From assembly GCF_014649815.1 (NCBI RefSeq), contig NZ_BMTT01000019.1, positions 48,617-112,616 on the forward strand: a DNA stretch of 64,000 bases, given 5' to 3'. Shown here in pieces: positions 43,902 to 52,816 of this stretch (position 1 is its first letter; every line of letters starts with the position of its first letter). Made by a program: the position numbers and the translations under genes. The notes beneath the pieces were generated by a model. It made no database searches and had not been told where the DNA came from. It saw only the letters and a program-made list of their open reading frames with translations. Source of the stretch: Streptomyces mutabilis. GTDB taxonomy: Bacteria; Actinomycetota; Actinomycetes; Streptomycetales; Streptomycetaceae.

Positions 43902-44446
43902 GGCAGCACCACCGCCAGCGCGTAGCGCACGCCCCCTGGTCCGGTGCACCGGAAGCGCGTCGGACCCCACACCCGCATCCGCAGGCAGTCCCCGGTGCCG
44001 AGGCGGTGCTCGACACCCTGCGTGGTGATCTCCAGGGCTCCCTCCAGGACCCAGACGTGCTGTTCGAGGCCCGGCACGGGCGGTCGGTCGTAGGCGATGT
44101 CGGCGCCGGCGGCGAGCCGGCCCTCGACCAGTTCGCCCCGCATCCCCGGGTGCGGCGGGGACACCGAGCGGCGAACGAACCCGGCGGCCCCGTCCTCCCA
44201 CACGGGCTGCTCGGCGACCCGTACCAGCAGCGCGGGTTCCGCCTCGACCTCACCGAGCAGCCGGGACATGGTGCGCCCGTAGACCGCGCACAAACGGTTC
44301 AGCACGGCAGCGGTGGGGCTGGTCTGAGCCCGTTCAGCCCTCGACAGGGTGGACCTGCTCACCCCGCTGCGCTCGGCCAGCTCTTCCAGGGACCAGCCGT
44401 GTTCGGCACGCAGTTCGGCCAGCCTGGCGGCGAGGCGGGCGTCCAC
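43898..44446 (-). CDS. XRE-family regulator with C-terminal cupin
   Basis: 182 aa from GTG 44446. HTH at about 3-58 (DARLAARLAELRAEHGWSLEELAERSGVSRSTLSRAERAQTSPTAAVLNRLCAVYGRTMSRLL) and a small cupin (LEQHVWVLEGALEITTQGVEHRLGTGDCLRM). The start is set by GGAG five bases upstream and by homology; an in-frame GTG at 44467 lies inside the inverted repeat and lacks a ribosome-binding site. It probably represses its own operon by binding 44462-44494. It shares the region with the convergent-side LysR gene. Confidence 0.88.
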   Translation of the reverse strand: MDARLAARLAELRAEHGWSLEELAERSGVSRSTLSRAERAQTSPTAAVLNRLCAVYGRTMSRLLGEVEAEPALLVRVAEQPVWEDGAAGFVRRSVSPPHPGMRGELVEGRLAAGADIAYDRPPVPGLEQHVWVLEGALEITTQGVEHRLGTGDCLRMRVWGPTRFRCTGPGGVRYALAVVLP

Positions 44447-44461
44447 GGAGTCTCCGTCGTC

Positions 44462-44494
44462 TCTCACATCCGGGAAGCTATCCCGGATGTGAGA
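44462..44494. promoter_or_regulatory. Perfect 14-bp inverted repeat upstream of XRE/GNAT
   Basis: TCTCACATCCGGGA - AGCTA - TCCCGGATGTGAGA: two perfect 14-bp arms with a 5-bp spacer, 16 bp before the XRE start. Best read as the autoregulatory operator; on the minus strand its centre reads TAGCTT, which may serve as the -10. It also could form an RNA hairpin if transcription starts further upstream. Confidence 0.85.
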
Positions 44495-44513
44495 CGTCCG
44501 TGTTACGGAAGCC

Positions 44514-45416
44514 TCACGTCCGCGCCGCCTCGTCGAGCGCGTCCAGCACCGGGCGGATCAGCGGGTGCTCCTCGGCGCCCCGGCGTACGGCCGCGAATAC
44601 GCGGCGGGTCGGCGCGACGCCGTCGACCGGGCGGACGACCACGCCGGTCAGGTCGGTGCCGTGCAGCGCCGAGCGCGGGACGAGGGCCACGCCGACGTCG
44701 GCGGCGGCGAGGGACACCACCGCGCGGAAGTCGTCCGAGGAGTGCTCCATGCGGGGCTGGAAACCGGCGTTCTCGCAGGCCAGGACTACGACGTCATGGC
44801 ACGGATTGCCCGGGTAGGGGCCGATCCAAGAGTCCTTGGCCAACTCGGCGAGCGGGACCTCGGCGGCATCGGCGAGCCGGTGGGCGAGCGGGACGACCGC
44901 GTCGAAGGGCTCGGCGTACAGGGGGACGTGGGTCAGGCGGGGGTCGTCGGCGGGCGGCGCCCCGCGGTACTCGACGGCGACCGCCACGTCGACCTGCCGG
45001 TCCAGGACCATCGGCAGACTGGCGTCGCCCTCCGCGTCCTGCACGCGGATGCGGATGCCGGGCGCCGACTCGCCTAGGCGGGCCAGCGCGGGCGCGACGA
45101 CCAGGGCGATGCCGGTCGCGAAGGAGGCGACCGTGACCGTGCCGGCCTCCCCCGAGCTGTACGCGGCGAGCTCGGCCTCGGCCCGCTCCAGCTGGGCGAG
45201 GACGGCGTTGGTGTGGCTGAGCAGGATCTCGCCGGCCGGGGTCAGCCGTACGCCCTTGGCGCCACGCTCGACCAGGCGGTGCCCGGTCTCCTGCTCCAGG
45301 GCGGCGAGCTGCTGGGAGACCGCCGACGGGGTGAGGTAGAGCGCGGCGGCAGCGGCCGTCACGGTGCGGTGGTCCGCCACCGCCCGGAGGATGTGCAGCC
45401 GCCGCGCTTCGATCAC
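44514..45416 (-). CDS. LysR-family transcriptional regulator
   Basis: 300 aa, standard length. N-terminal HTH (RRLHILRAVADHRTVTAAAAALYLTPSAVSQQLAALEQETGHRLVERGAKGVRLTPAGE, about 5-63) and a periplasmic-binding-like effector domain. GTG start at 45416. It lies 41 bp from the 3' end of kbl and points the same way, so kbl-tdh are upstream rather than divergent; control of the threonine genes is possible but not shown. Confidence 0.92.
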   Translation of the reverse strand: MIEARRLHILRAVADHRTVTAAAAALYLTPSAVSQQLAALEQETGHRLVERGAKGVRLTPAGEILLSHTNAVLAQLERAEAELAAYSSGEAGTVTVASFATGIALVVAPALARLGESAPGIRIRVQDAEGDASLPMVLDRQVDVAVAVEYRGAPPADDPRLTHVPLYAEPFDAVVPLAHRLADAAEVPLAELAKDSWIGPYPGNPCHDVVVLACENAGFQPRMEHSSDDFRAVVSLAAADVGVALVPRSALHGTDLTGVVVRPVDGVAPTRRVFAAVRRGAEEHPLIRPVLDALDEAART

Positions 45417-45457
45417 GGCGTCGATTCTCTCACCCGTGTGCGCAGGTCACGCACGCG

Positions 45458-46651
45458 TCAGGCGTCCAGCTCCGCCCGCGCCGCCACGAAGGCGTCCACC
45501 GCGCGGTGCACGTCCTGCGTGGAGTGGGCGGCGGACAGCTGCACGCGGATGCGGGCCTGGCCCTGCGGCACGACCGGGTAGGAGAAGCCGATCACGTAGA
45601 CGCCGCGCTCCAGCAGCAGCTCCGCCATACGGCCGGCCTGCGACGCGTCGCCGATCATGACGGGGGCGATGGCGTGGTCGCCAGGGAGGATGTCGAAGTA
45701 CTCCTCGGTCATCCGGCGGCGGAACAGGGCGGTGTTCTCGGCGAGCCGCACCCGCAGGTCGTCGGCCGACTCCAGCAGGTCGAGCACCTTGAGGGAGGCG
45801 GCGGCGATCACCGGGGCGAGGGTGTTGGAGAAGAGGTAGGGCCGCGAGCGCTGGCGCAGCAGGGCGACGATCTCGGCGCGGGCGGCGACGTAGCCGCCGG
45901 AGGCGCCGCCGAGGGCCTTGCCGAGGGTGCCGGTGATGATGTCGACGCGGTCCATGACGCCGTGCAGTTCGGGGGTGCCGCGTCCGCCGGGGCCGACGAA
46001 GCCGACGGCGTGCGAGTCGTCGACCATCACCATGGCGTCGTAGCGGTCGGCCAGGTCACAGATGTCGGCGAGCGGGGCGACGTAGCCGTCCATGGAGAAG
46101 ACGCCGTCGGTGACGATCAGCTTGCGGCGGGCGTCGCCGGCGGCCTTGAGCTGGGTCTCCAGGTCGGCCAGGTCGCGGTTGGCGTAGCGGAAGCGCCTGG
46201 CCTTGCTGAGGCGGATGCCGTCGATGATCGAGGCGTGGTTGAGGGCGTCGGAAATCACCGCGTCCTCGGGGCCGAGGAGGGTCTCGAAGACGCCGCCGTT
46301 GGCGTCGAAGCAGGAGGAGTAGAGGATCGTGTCCTCCTGGCCGAGGAACGCGGAGAGCCGGGCCTCCAGTTCCTTGTGCACCTCCTGGGTGCCGCAGATG
46401 AAGCGCACGGAGGCCATGCCGTAGCCCCAGCGGTCCAGCGCCTCGTGGGCGGCGGCGACGACCTCGGGGTGGTCGGCGAGGCCGAGGTAGTTGTTGGCGC
46501 AGAAGTTGAGGACCTCGCCGGGGCGCCCGCCGGCGGTGACGTTGACGGTCGCGGACTGCGGGGTGCCGATGACGCGCTCGGGCTTGTGCAGGCCGGCGGC
46601 GCGGATCTCGTCGAGGGTGGCGCGCAGGTCGTCGCGCACGGAGTCGAACAT
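45458..46651 (-). CDS. kbl: Glycine C-acetyltransferase (2-amino-3-ketobutyrate CoA ligase)
   Basis: 397 aa, matching Kbl length. Alpha-oxoamine synthase with [18 protein letters not shown] at 47-64, the PLP Asp-His in [15 protein letters not shown] and the PLP Lys in [15 protein letters not shown]. It splits 2-amino-3-ketobutyrate with CoA into glycine and acetyl-CoA, completing threonine breakdown begun by Tdh, whose gene is 53 bp upstream. Start ATG 46651 with AGGAG in CTCCTAGGAG-type sequence upstream. Confidence 0.96.
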   Translation of the reverse strand: MFDSVRDDLRATLDEIRAAGLHKPERVIGTPQSATVNVTAGGRPGEVLNFCANNYLGLADHPEVVAAAHEALDRWGYGMASVRFICGTQEVHKELEARLSAFLGQEDTILYSSCFDANGGVFETLLGPEDAVISDALNHASIIDGIRLSKARRFRYANRDLADLETQLKAAGDARRKLIVTDGVFSMDGYVAPLADICDLADRYDAMVMVDDSHAVGFVGPGGRGTPELHGVMDRVDIITGTLGKALGGASGGYVAARAEIVALLRQRSRPYLFSNTLAPVIAAASLKVLDLLESADDLRVRLAENTALFRRRMTEEYFDILPGDHAIAPVMIGDASQAGRMAELLLERGVYVIGFSYPVVPQGQARIRVQLSAAHSTQDVHRAVDAFVAARAELDA

Positions 46652-46704
46652 CGAAAAGCTCCTAGGAGTACGTACGTCTTGGGCGGTCGTCTCGCGCGGA
46701 CGTC

Positions 46705-47733
46705 CTACGCGGTCCAGTCGAGGATGACCTTGCCGCCCTTGCCGCTGGCGGCGTCGGCGAAGGCGGCCTCGTGGTCGCGGTGGCTGTAGCGGCCGGTGAT
46801 GACGGGGGCGAGGTCGAGGCCGCCTTCGAGCAGCACCGACATGGCGTACCAGGTCTCGAACATCTCGCGGCCGTAGATGCCCTTGACGGTGATCATCGAG
46901 GTGACGACGCGGGCCCAGTCGACCGGGAACTCCTCGGCGGGCAGGCCGAGCATCGCGATCCGGCCGCCGTGCGTCATGTTGGCGATCATGTCTCGCATCG
47001 CCTCCGGGCGGCCGGACATCTCCAGGCCGATGTCGAAGCCCTCGCGCAGGCCCAGTTCGCGCTGCCCGTCGGCGATGGACGCCTTGGAGACGTCGAGGGC
47101 GAGGCTCACGCCGACCTTGAGGGCGAGGTCGAGGCGCTCCTGGCTCACGTCGGTGATCATGACGTTGCGGGCGCCGGCATGCCGGGCGACGGCGGCGGCC
47201 ATCAGGCCGATCGGTCCGGCGCCGGTGATCAGGACGTCCTCGCCGACCAGCGGGAAGGACAGGGCGGTGTGCACGGCGTTGCCGAAGGGGTCGAAGATCG
47301 CGGCGACGTCGAGGTCGACGGGGACGCGGTGCACCCACACGTTGGACGCGGGCAGGGCGACGTACTCGGCGAACGCCCCGTCCCGGCCGACGCCGAGGCC
47401 GACGGTGGCGCGGCACAGGTGGCGCCGTCCGGCCAGGCAGTTGCGGCACTTCCCGCAGACGAGGTGGCCCTCGCCGCTGACCCGGTCGCCGGTTCTGACG
47501 TCGGTGACGTCGCGGCCGGTCTCGACGACCTCGCCGACGAACTCGTGGCCGAGGACGAGCGGGGTGTGCACGGCCTGCTGCGCCCAGCCGTCCCAGGCCC
47601 GGATGTGCAGGTCGGTGCCGCAGATTCCGGTGCGCAGCACCTTGATGAGTACGTCACCGGGTCCGACGGCGGGCTCGGGCACGTCCGCGAGCCACAGTCC
47701 GGGCTCCGCCTTCTCCTTGACCAGCGCCTTCAA
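46705..47733 (-). CDS. tdh: L-threonine 3-dehydrogenase
   Basis: 342 aa, the standard Tdh length. Zinc-dependent medium-chain dehydrogenase: catalytic Cys in GICGTDLHI near 38-44, GHEFVGEV, the structural zinc set [15 protein letters not shown] and the NAD fingerprint [17 protein letters not shown] start at 47733, supported by AGGAG 8 nt upstream and by length; no ATG/GTG fits. The rare start may lower expression. Oxidises threonine to 2-amino-3-ketobutyrate for Kbl. The 188-bp gap upstream holds its promoter; no riboswitch was recognised there. Confidence 0.95.
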   Translation of the reverse strand: MKALVKEKAEPGLWLADVPEPAVGPGDVLIKVLRTGICGTDLHIRAWDGWAQQAVHTPLVLGHEFVGEVVETGRDVTDVRTGDRVSGEGHLVCGKCRNCLAGRRHLCRATVGLGVGRDGAFAEYVALPASNVWVHRVPVDLDVAAIFDPFGNAVHTALSFPLVGEDVLITGAGPIGLMAAAVARHAGARNVMITDVSQERLDLALKVGVSLALDVSKASIADGQRELGLREGFDIGLEMSGRPEAMRDMIANMTHGGRIAMLGLPAEEFPVDWARVVTSMITVKGIYGREMFETWYAMSVLLEGGLDLAPVITGRYSHRDHEAAFADAASGKGGKVILDWTA

Positions 47734-47921
47734 CGCTACGGCTCCTGACGGGGGTGAGGTCCCGGCGCCGGGCATGCCGAAGCTGCCCGCGCGCGGGATG
47801 GGGAGGGGAATCGCACAGCAATCTGCCGTACGACACCGCCCCCGGTCCATCGAGCCTTTCTTAAGCCCGGCCGCAGCTTTCCTTCACGCCACCCGCCCCG
47901 GGCGCCCGGTTGCCCTGCGAT

Positions 47922-48497
47922 TCACAGCGGCAGCCCGTCCTCCGCGCTGCGTTCGATGCGCCGCACCAGGTCGGCCGCCGTCGACTTGATCGTGGCCAGG
48001 CCCGCCGTCCCCCAGGTGCGGGGCCGCACGTCGGACGTGGAGACCGTGCCCAGTACCGTGCCCGTGCTGTCGATGAGCGGGGCGCCGAGGTAGGAGCGGA
48101 TGCCGAAGGCGTCGACCACCGGGTTTCCCGCGAAGCGCGGGTAGTCGCGCACGTCCTCCAGGACCAGCGCCTTGCGCCGGACCACCACATGGGGGCAGAA
48201 GCCGTGGTCGCGGGGCTGGACCCGGCCGAACTCGGGGCTGGTGCCGTCCCCGCGCGTCACCGGCGGTATCTCGGGCACCCGCAGGCCCGCGAAGTACTGC
48301 CCTCCCTCGACCAGGAAGTTGACCATCGCGTACGGCGCCTCGGCCAGGTGGGCGAGGTGGGCGGCGAACGTGTCGAGGGCCGGGTCGGGGCGTTCCACCA
48401 GGCCGAGCCGGCGCAGCCGTCGCACCCGGGCGGGGGCCTCCCGGTCCTCGGGGGTGAGCAGCAGACGTCCGACCGGGCGCGGCGGGTCATAGCTCAT
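47922..48497 (-). CDS. GAF-domain protein, fifth gene of the conservon
   Basis: 191 aa. A single GAF domain: LAHLAEAPYAMVNFLVEGGQYFAGL, RDHGFCPHVVVRRKALVLEDVRDYPRFAGNPVVDAFGIRSYLGAPLIDSTGTVLGTVSTSD. The FCPHVV Cys-His region resembles GAF domains that hold small ligands or haem, but the ligand is not identifiable. The ATG overlaps the stop of the cvnD-type gene, so it is a built-in part of the unit. A sensory or partner role for the G-protein-like relay is inferred. Confidence 0.88.
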   Translation of the reverse strand: MSYDPPRPVGRLLLTPEDREAPARVRRLRRLGLVERPDPALDTFAAHLAHLAEAPYAMVNFLVEGGQYFAGLRVPEIPPVTRGDGTSPEFGRVQPRDHGFCPHVVVRRKALVLEDVRDYPRFAGNPVVDAFGIRSYLGAPLIDSTGTVLGTVSTSDVRPRTWGTAGLATIKSTAADLVRRIERSAEDGLPL

Positions 48498-49144
48498 GGG
48501 CGGGCTCCGGCTCCGTACCCCGTGATGGAGGCCGGGGTGTGGTCGATGAGGTGACGTACGAGGGCCAGCAGGGTCTCTACGCCGGAACTCGAGATCCGGG
48601 CGTCGCAGCGCACGATGGGGATTCCGGGATGGAGGTCCATCGCGGCGCGCACCTCCTCGGGGTCGTAGCGGTGGGCGCCGTCGAACTCGTTGATCGCGAG
48701 GATGAAACCGAGCCCGCGCTCCTCGAAGAAGTCGACGGCGGCGAAGGACTCGTCGAGTCGCCGGGTGTCGGCGATGATCACCGCGCCGAGCGCGCCCTCG
48801 CACAGTTCGTCCCACATGAACCAGAAGCGTTCCTGGCCGGGCGTACCGAAGAGGTACAGCACGTGTTCGGGGTCGAGGGTGATGCGGCCGAAGTCCATGG
48901 CCACGGTCGTCTCGAGCTTGTTCTCGATCCCGTCCAGGTCGTCGGTTCTGGCGCTGACCGTGGTGAGCAGTTCCTCCGTGCTCAGCGGGGCGATCTCGCT
49001 GACCGCGCCGACGAAGGTGGTCTTGCCCACTCCGAAACCGCCCGCCACCAGGATCTTCAGCGCGGTGGGAAAGGGATCGGTGGTGTCGTGGCCGGATCCC
49101 GGGACGGATCCGCGGCCGTAGTCAGAGCTGTCGTCGTAGTCCAT
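48494..49144 (-). CDS. Conservon GTP-binding protein (CvnD)
   Basis: 216 aa Ras-like GTPase of the CvnD/Rop-type family. P-loop GGFGVGKTT near 35-43, switch II region LYLFGTPGQERF and NEFDGAH as the NKxD equivalent. Residues 1-25 are acidic and Gly/Ser-rich. Its start overlaps the CvnC coding end by 23 bp. In Streptomyces conservons this GTPase works with CvnA-C at the membrane in development or metabolism signalling. Confidence 0.93.
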   Translation of the reverse strand: MDYDDSSDYGRGSVPGSGHDTTDPFPTALKILVAGGFGVGKTTFVGAVSEIAPLSTEELLTTVSARTDDLDGIENKLETTVAMDFGRITLDPEHVLYLFGTPGQERFWFMWDELCEGALGAVIIADTRRLDESFAAVDFFEERGLGFILAINEFDGAHRYDPEEVRAAMDLHPGIPIVRCDARISSSGVETLLALVRHLIDHTPASITGYGAGARP

Positions 49145-49496
49145 CGAGCACTGCCTCCAGAAGGGCCCGGTCCGTGGGGTCGTGGTGGAACGCGGCGGGG
49201 GGTTTGGTGGTCAGCGCGCCGCAGTCGACGAGGTCCGACAGCAGCACCTTGGTGACTGCCACCGGAAGCCTCAGATGTGCGGCGAGCTCGGCGACCGGGA
49301 GGGGCGCCCGGCACAGATCGAGTGCCTGCGCGTGCTCGGGACCGAGATAGCCGAGGGGGGTCGCTCCCGTGGCCATCACCTGGGACATCAGGTCGAGCGC
49401 GACGGTGGGCCGGGTACGGCCGTTGCTCACGGTGAAGGGACGCACCAGCCGTCCGGCCGCGTCGTCGAGCCAGGGCCCGTCGCCGGCCGCGGCCAC
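49122..49496 (-). CDS. Conservon DUF742 protein (CvnC)
   Basis: 124 aa. DUF742 with GRLVRPFTVSNGRTRPTVALDLMSQVMATG, LGPEHAQALDLCRAPLPVAELAAHLRLPVAVTKVLLSDLVDCGAL, a winged-helix-like fold. GTG at 49496 preferred: GATGAGG is 8 nt upstream. A TTG at 49502 that overlaps the cvnB stop is the alternative. Adapter between sensor and GTPase. Confidence 0.9.
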   Translation of the reverse strand: MAAAGDGPWLDDAAGRLVRPFTVSNGRTRPTVALDLMSQVMATGATPLGYLGPEHAQALDLCRAPLPVAELAAHLRLPVAVTKVLLSDLVDCGALTTKPPAAFHHDPTDRALLEAVLDGLRRQL

Positions 49497-49498
49497 CC

Positions 49499-49933
49499 TC
49501 AAGGCCTCATCGCCGGTGGTTCGACGGCGTGCTGCCGGGGAGCGGTGACCAGGTAGGGGCGGACGCTCTTGACCAGCATCGCCATCTCGTAGCCGAGCAC
49601 GGCCGCGTCGGCCTCGCGGCCGGCCAGTACGGCGAGGCAGGTGCCGGAACCGGCGGTGGTGACGAAGAGCAGGGTCGAGTCGAGTTCGACGACGACCTGC
49701 CGTACGTCGCCGCCGCCGCCGAAGCGGACGCCGGCGCTGCGGCCGAGGGAGTACAGGCCGGAGGCCAGGGCCGCCATGTGGTCGGCGCTGTCCGCGTCGA
49801 GTCCGTGCACCGACTTCACCAGGCCGTCGGCGGACAGGAGGACGGCGCTGGTCGTGTGCGGTACGCGCTGGACGAGGCCGCTCATCAGCCAGTCGAGGTC
49901 GGACACTTGGCCGGTCGGCGCATCGCTCGCCAT
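49499..49933 (-). CDS. Conservon roadblock/LC7 protein (CvnB)
   Basis: 144 aa. Roadblock/LC7 fold: LDWLMSGLVQRVPHTTSAVLLSADGLVKSVHGLDADSADHMAALASGLYSLGRSAG, VVVELDSTLLFVTTAGSGTCLAVLAGREAD. Usually acts as GTPase-activating or scaffold partner for CvnD. ATG at 49933; 128 bp separate it from the kinase gene upstream. Confidence 0.94.
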   Translation of the reverse strand: MASDAPTGQVSDLDWLMSGLVQRVPHTTSAVLLSADGLVKSVHGLDADSADHMAALASGLYSLGRSAGVRFGGGGDVRQVVVELDSTLLFVTTAGSGTCLAVLAGREADAAVLGYEMAMLVKSVRPYLVTAPRQHAVEPPAMRP

Positions 49934-50061
49934 GGTGGATCGACTCCTTGAGGTACGAAGGTCTGCGGGAGCGCTGGTGGTGGGAGTGGTGGTGCGGGGG
50001 TTGGAGGTGCGGGTGGGTCTGGTCGTGGGGAGGGAGCTGGGAGTGGTCGTGGGGGAGGTCG

Positions 50062-52020
50062 TCATCCGGCCGGGTCCCTGGGGGCGGGCTCCATGGGGGA
50101 CGGTTCCTCGGGGAGCGGCTCCGTGAGGCACGGCTCCGTGCGGACCGGTTCCACGCGGGCCGGCTCCACGGAGAGCGGCCTCGGGGGAGCAGGCTCGGTG
50201 AGGGTCGGTTCCCTGCGCTGCTGTGCCTCCGCGAGGCCGATGCCACGTTGGAAGGCCGCCATCAGGCCGGGGTCGTGACCGGCGTACTGCTCGGGTTCCT
50301 GGCGCGGTGCGGGGCCGCCGCGCAGCTGCGGCGCGATGTGCTCCTGGGCGCGGCGGCGGGGCAGTTGGGGCTTGCCCATGGTGCCGCGCACCGCGCTGTG
50401 GCGCGGGACCGGCGGGGTGGCCGCGTGCTCGGTGATGACGCCCCGGTCGGCGGGCCGGACCCCGGGCTCGGCGGCGGCCGGGGTGGGCCGGTCACCGCGG
50501 ACGCCGCGCACGGGCAGTGGCACGGGCTCGCCCCTGGCCGCCTCGTGGGCACCGGGCGGCGCGTCGGGGGCGGGCACGGCGTGGGCGGAACCGGGAGCGG
50601 GTGCAGCCGAGTCGGGTACCACGTGGCCGGGCGCGGCTGACCCGGGTACGGCGGGAACCGGTCCGGTCGAGCCGGGCACGACGGAGCCCGGGCCGACGGG
50701 CGCCTGCTGCACCGGGGCCACGGACCGTGGCTGCTGCCGGGACGGCGGCACGGGTACCGGCTCCGTCCCGGTGTCCTCCGTCGGCCGGGCCGCACCCCCG
50801 GGCAGCACGCCCGGCTCCGCGCCCAACAGGGCTTGCGGCACGACCAGTACGGCCTGGACACCGCCGTAGATGTTGGTCTGCAGGCGGACGGTGATGCCGT
50901 GCCGCTTGGCGAGCTGGGAGACGACGTACAGCCCGATGCGGCCGTCCGCGAGCAGGCGGGCGACGTTGACCTGGTCGGGGTCGGCGAGCAGGGCGTTCAT
51001 CCGGCTCTGCTCGCCGACGGGCATGCCGAGCCCGCGGTCCTCGACTTCCACGGCGAGGCCCGAGGTGACGAGGTTGACCCGCATCAGCACCTGGGTCTGC
51101 GGGGCGGAGAACAGGGTGGCGTTCTCGACGAGTTCGGCCAGCAGGTGGATGACGTCGGCGACGGCGTGGCCGCGCAGGGTGCCGTCGATCGGGGGGACCA
51201 GCCGGACCCGGGAGTACTGCTCGACCTCGGCGATGGCGGAGCGCAGCACCTCGGTCATGTCCACCGGGTTGCTCCACTGCCGGCGGGAGACGGCGCCGCC
51301 GAGCACGGCGAGGTTCTCGGCGTGGCGGCGGATGCGGGTGGCGAGGTGGTCGACGTGGAAGAGGCCCTTGAGGAGGTCGGGGTCCTCGATCTCGTTCTCC
51401 AGCTCGTCCAGGATGGAGATCTCCCGGTGCACCAGGGACTGCAGGCGCCGGGCGAGGTTGACGAAGACCTCCAGTTTCTGCTCGCTGCCCGCCTGGCTGG
51501 AGAGCTGCGCCGCGCGGACGACGGCGGTGACGGCGCCGTCGTGGGCGCGGGAGAGGTCGGCGGCGAGCAGCTCGAATGCGTCGGCGTCGTCCGGCGGTCC
51601 GCCGCGCGGCTTGCGCTGGGGCGGGGTCTCCCCGCGGCGCAACGCCTCGACCACGGCACGCAGATCGCCCTCCTGGCGTGCGGTGCTGCGGCGCAGGGCG
51701 CCGACGCGGTCCTGCACGGAGCGGGCGGCCCGGACGGCGGCGACGGCGGCGATGACGACGGCGGCGACGGTCACCGAGACCGCCCCGGCGAGCAGGGTCC
51801 ACAGGACGAGGCCGGGCCGGACGCCGGTGGACCGGACGGTGAACAGGACGACCGCGCAGGCGCTGAGGGCGACCGCGACGGGCGGCAGTACGGCGAGACG
51901 CAGAAGCCCGGACCGTATGTGGGCCGCGGGAAGCGCGGGGGCGGTGCGGGAGGCCGGCCGGCCGTGCCGCCCGCCCTCGCGGCGGTCTGCTCGCGCGGCC
52001 GGGGCGCGGAGGTGAGACAT
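50062..52020 (-). CDS. Conservon sensor histidine kinase-like protein (CvnA)
   Basis: 652 aa. Two membrane helices near 37-57 and 65-95, a coiled linker (SVQDRVGALRRSTARQEGDLRAVVEALRRG), a dimerisation region (LVHREISILDELENEIEDPDLLKGLFHVDHLATRIRRHAENLAVLGG) and an ATPase domain with N-box ELVENATLFSAP and G1 VEDRGLGM. The last 220 residues are Pro/Val/Glu-rich with degenerate repeats (VEPARVEPVRTEP). The extracytoplasmic part is very short, so it probably senses the membrane or its partners. AAGGACCCCG precedes the ATG. No response regulator is linked, as usual for conservons. Confidence 0.93.
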   Translation of the reverse strand: MSHLRAPAARADRREGGRHGRPASRTAPALPAAHIRSGLLRLAVLPPVAVALSACAVVLFTVRSTGVRPGLVLWTLLAGAVSVTVAAVVIAAVAAVRAARSVQDRVGALRRSTARQEGDLRAVVEALRRGETPPQRKPRGGPPDDADAFELLAADLSRAHDGAVTAVVRAAQLSSQAGSEQKLEVFVNLARRLQSLVHREISILDELENEIEDPDLLKGLFHVDHLATRIRRHAENLAVLGGAVSRRQWSNPVDMTEVLRSAIAEVEQYSRVRLVPPIDGTLRGHAVADVIHLLAELVENATLFSAPQTQVLMRVNLVTSGLAVEVEDRGLGMPVGEQSRMNALLADPDQVNVARLLADGRIGLYVVSQLAKRHGITVRLQTNIYGGVQAVLVVPQALLGAEPGVLPGGAARPTEDTGTEPVPVPPSRQQPRSVAPVQQAPVGPGSVVPGSTGPVPAVPGSAAPGHVVPDSAAPAPGSAHAVPAPDAPPGAHEAARGEPVPLPVRGVRGDRPTPAAAEPGVRPADRGVITEHAATPPVPRHSAVRGTMGKPQLPRRRAQEHIAPQLRGGPAPRQEPEQYAGHDPGLMAAFQRGIGLAEAQQRREPTLTEPAPPRPLSVEPARVEPVRTEPCLTEPLPEEPSPMEPAPRDPAG

Positions 52021-52426
52021 CGGGGTCCTTGTAATGGTCCGTTGGTCGGGCCTGGGGTGCGCATGGTGGCGGACGCCACACGGACACACGACGGCAGCGG
52101 GCACGCGCCATCGCGGTGCCGACCGAGCCGACCGGTGATCCGGCCCTGCGTCGCCCGACGGACACTGACAGTAGTCGCCTCCACGACATGTGCGGTGGGC
52201 AGTTGACGAAGTCCCTCGGACAACGTCCCGCTGTGGTATGAGGCCTCGTACGACAGACCGATAAGCCGTGGAGGCTTTCGCTCCGAAAGCACCAGAGACC
52301 GGTCCGACTCGATCAGATTCAGTCACTGCGAGTGACGACCTCCACCGCCCCGGGCCACTCGCGGTCCAGAGGACGACCCGCGGCTCGGGCGGGGTGCTGC
52401 TGCCGATCCGCTGGGGCAGCAGTCGG
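52021..52426. other. Non-coding stretch upstream of cvnA
   Basis: No gene seen. It must hold the conservon promoter on the minus strand. Two small hairpins are visible: GCTTTCG-CTC-CGAAAGC at 52274-52290 and GTCACT-GCG-AGTGAC at 52322-52336; the right part leads into the end of the alpha-galactosidase remnant. Confidence 0.6.
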
Positions 52427-52808
52427 TCACCCGGTACGCGTGCGTCGGAGCCTGAGAACCGTCGCGTCCAGGTCCCCGCCCAGTCCGGTGCGCAGTCCGT
52501 GGTGGAGGAGGACCGCTCCCCGGTACCCGCGCCCCGTGTCCCGGCACACGCAGGCGGCCCCGCAGTCGGAAACGGTGGGGGCTCCTCGGGTCCCAGCGCC
52601 GTGCAGTACGTACTCGGCGACGAGACGGTGGTCCTCGCCATCCTGCGGAGCCAGCGATTCGGTGACCCAGGCGGCCATCACCCGCGCGGGGTGGAGCTGG
52701 CTGAAACCGTGCTTAATGGCGAGCCGGTCGGCGGGGTCGGTGTTGTCCGAGGTCCACACCTGGTCCGTGCGCGACAGGATGCCCAGGTCGACCCGGCCGC
52801 CCCCGCCC
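52427..52808 (-). pseudogene. Alpha-galactosidase (GH36) C-terminal remnant, with internal inversion
   Basis: Minus-strand frame starts SGGGGRVDLGILSRTDQVWTSD and NTDPADRLAIKHGFSQLHPARVMAAWVT, the GH36 region that contains the acid/base Asp of the family, then later GAVLLHHGLRTGLGGDLDATVLRLRR, the usual C-terminus. The expected SAVQYVLGDETVVL-AILRSQRFGD segment is present but on the opposite strand (52595-52666), so a block of about 80-100 bp is inverted and other parts are missing. The N-terminal 350 or more residues are absent. Confidence 0.75.
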
Positions 52809-52816
52809 GAGCGGGC

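Noticed and set aside
47734-47921. Glycine or threonine riboswitch before tdh
   Set aside because: No conserved glycine-aptamer core could be traced; only GC-rich sequence and a normal ribosome-binding site were seen.
50062-50700. VEP/TEP repeats in cvnA as a separate repeat protein or element
   Set aside because: They are in frame with the kinase and form its Pro-rich C-terminal tail, common in conservon kinases.
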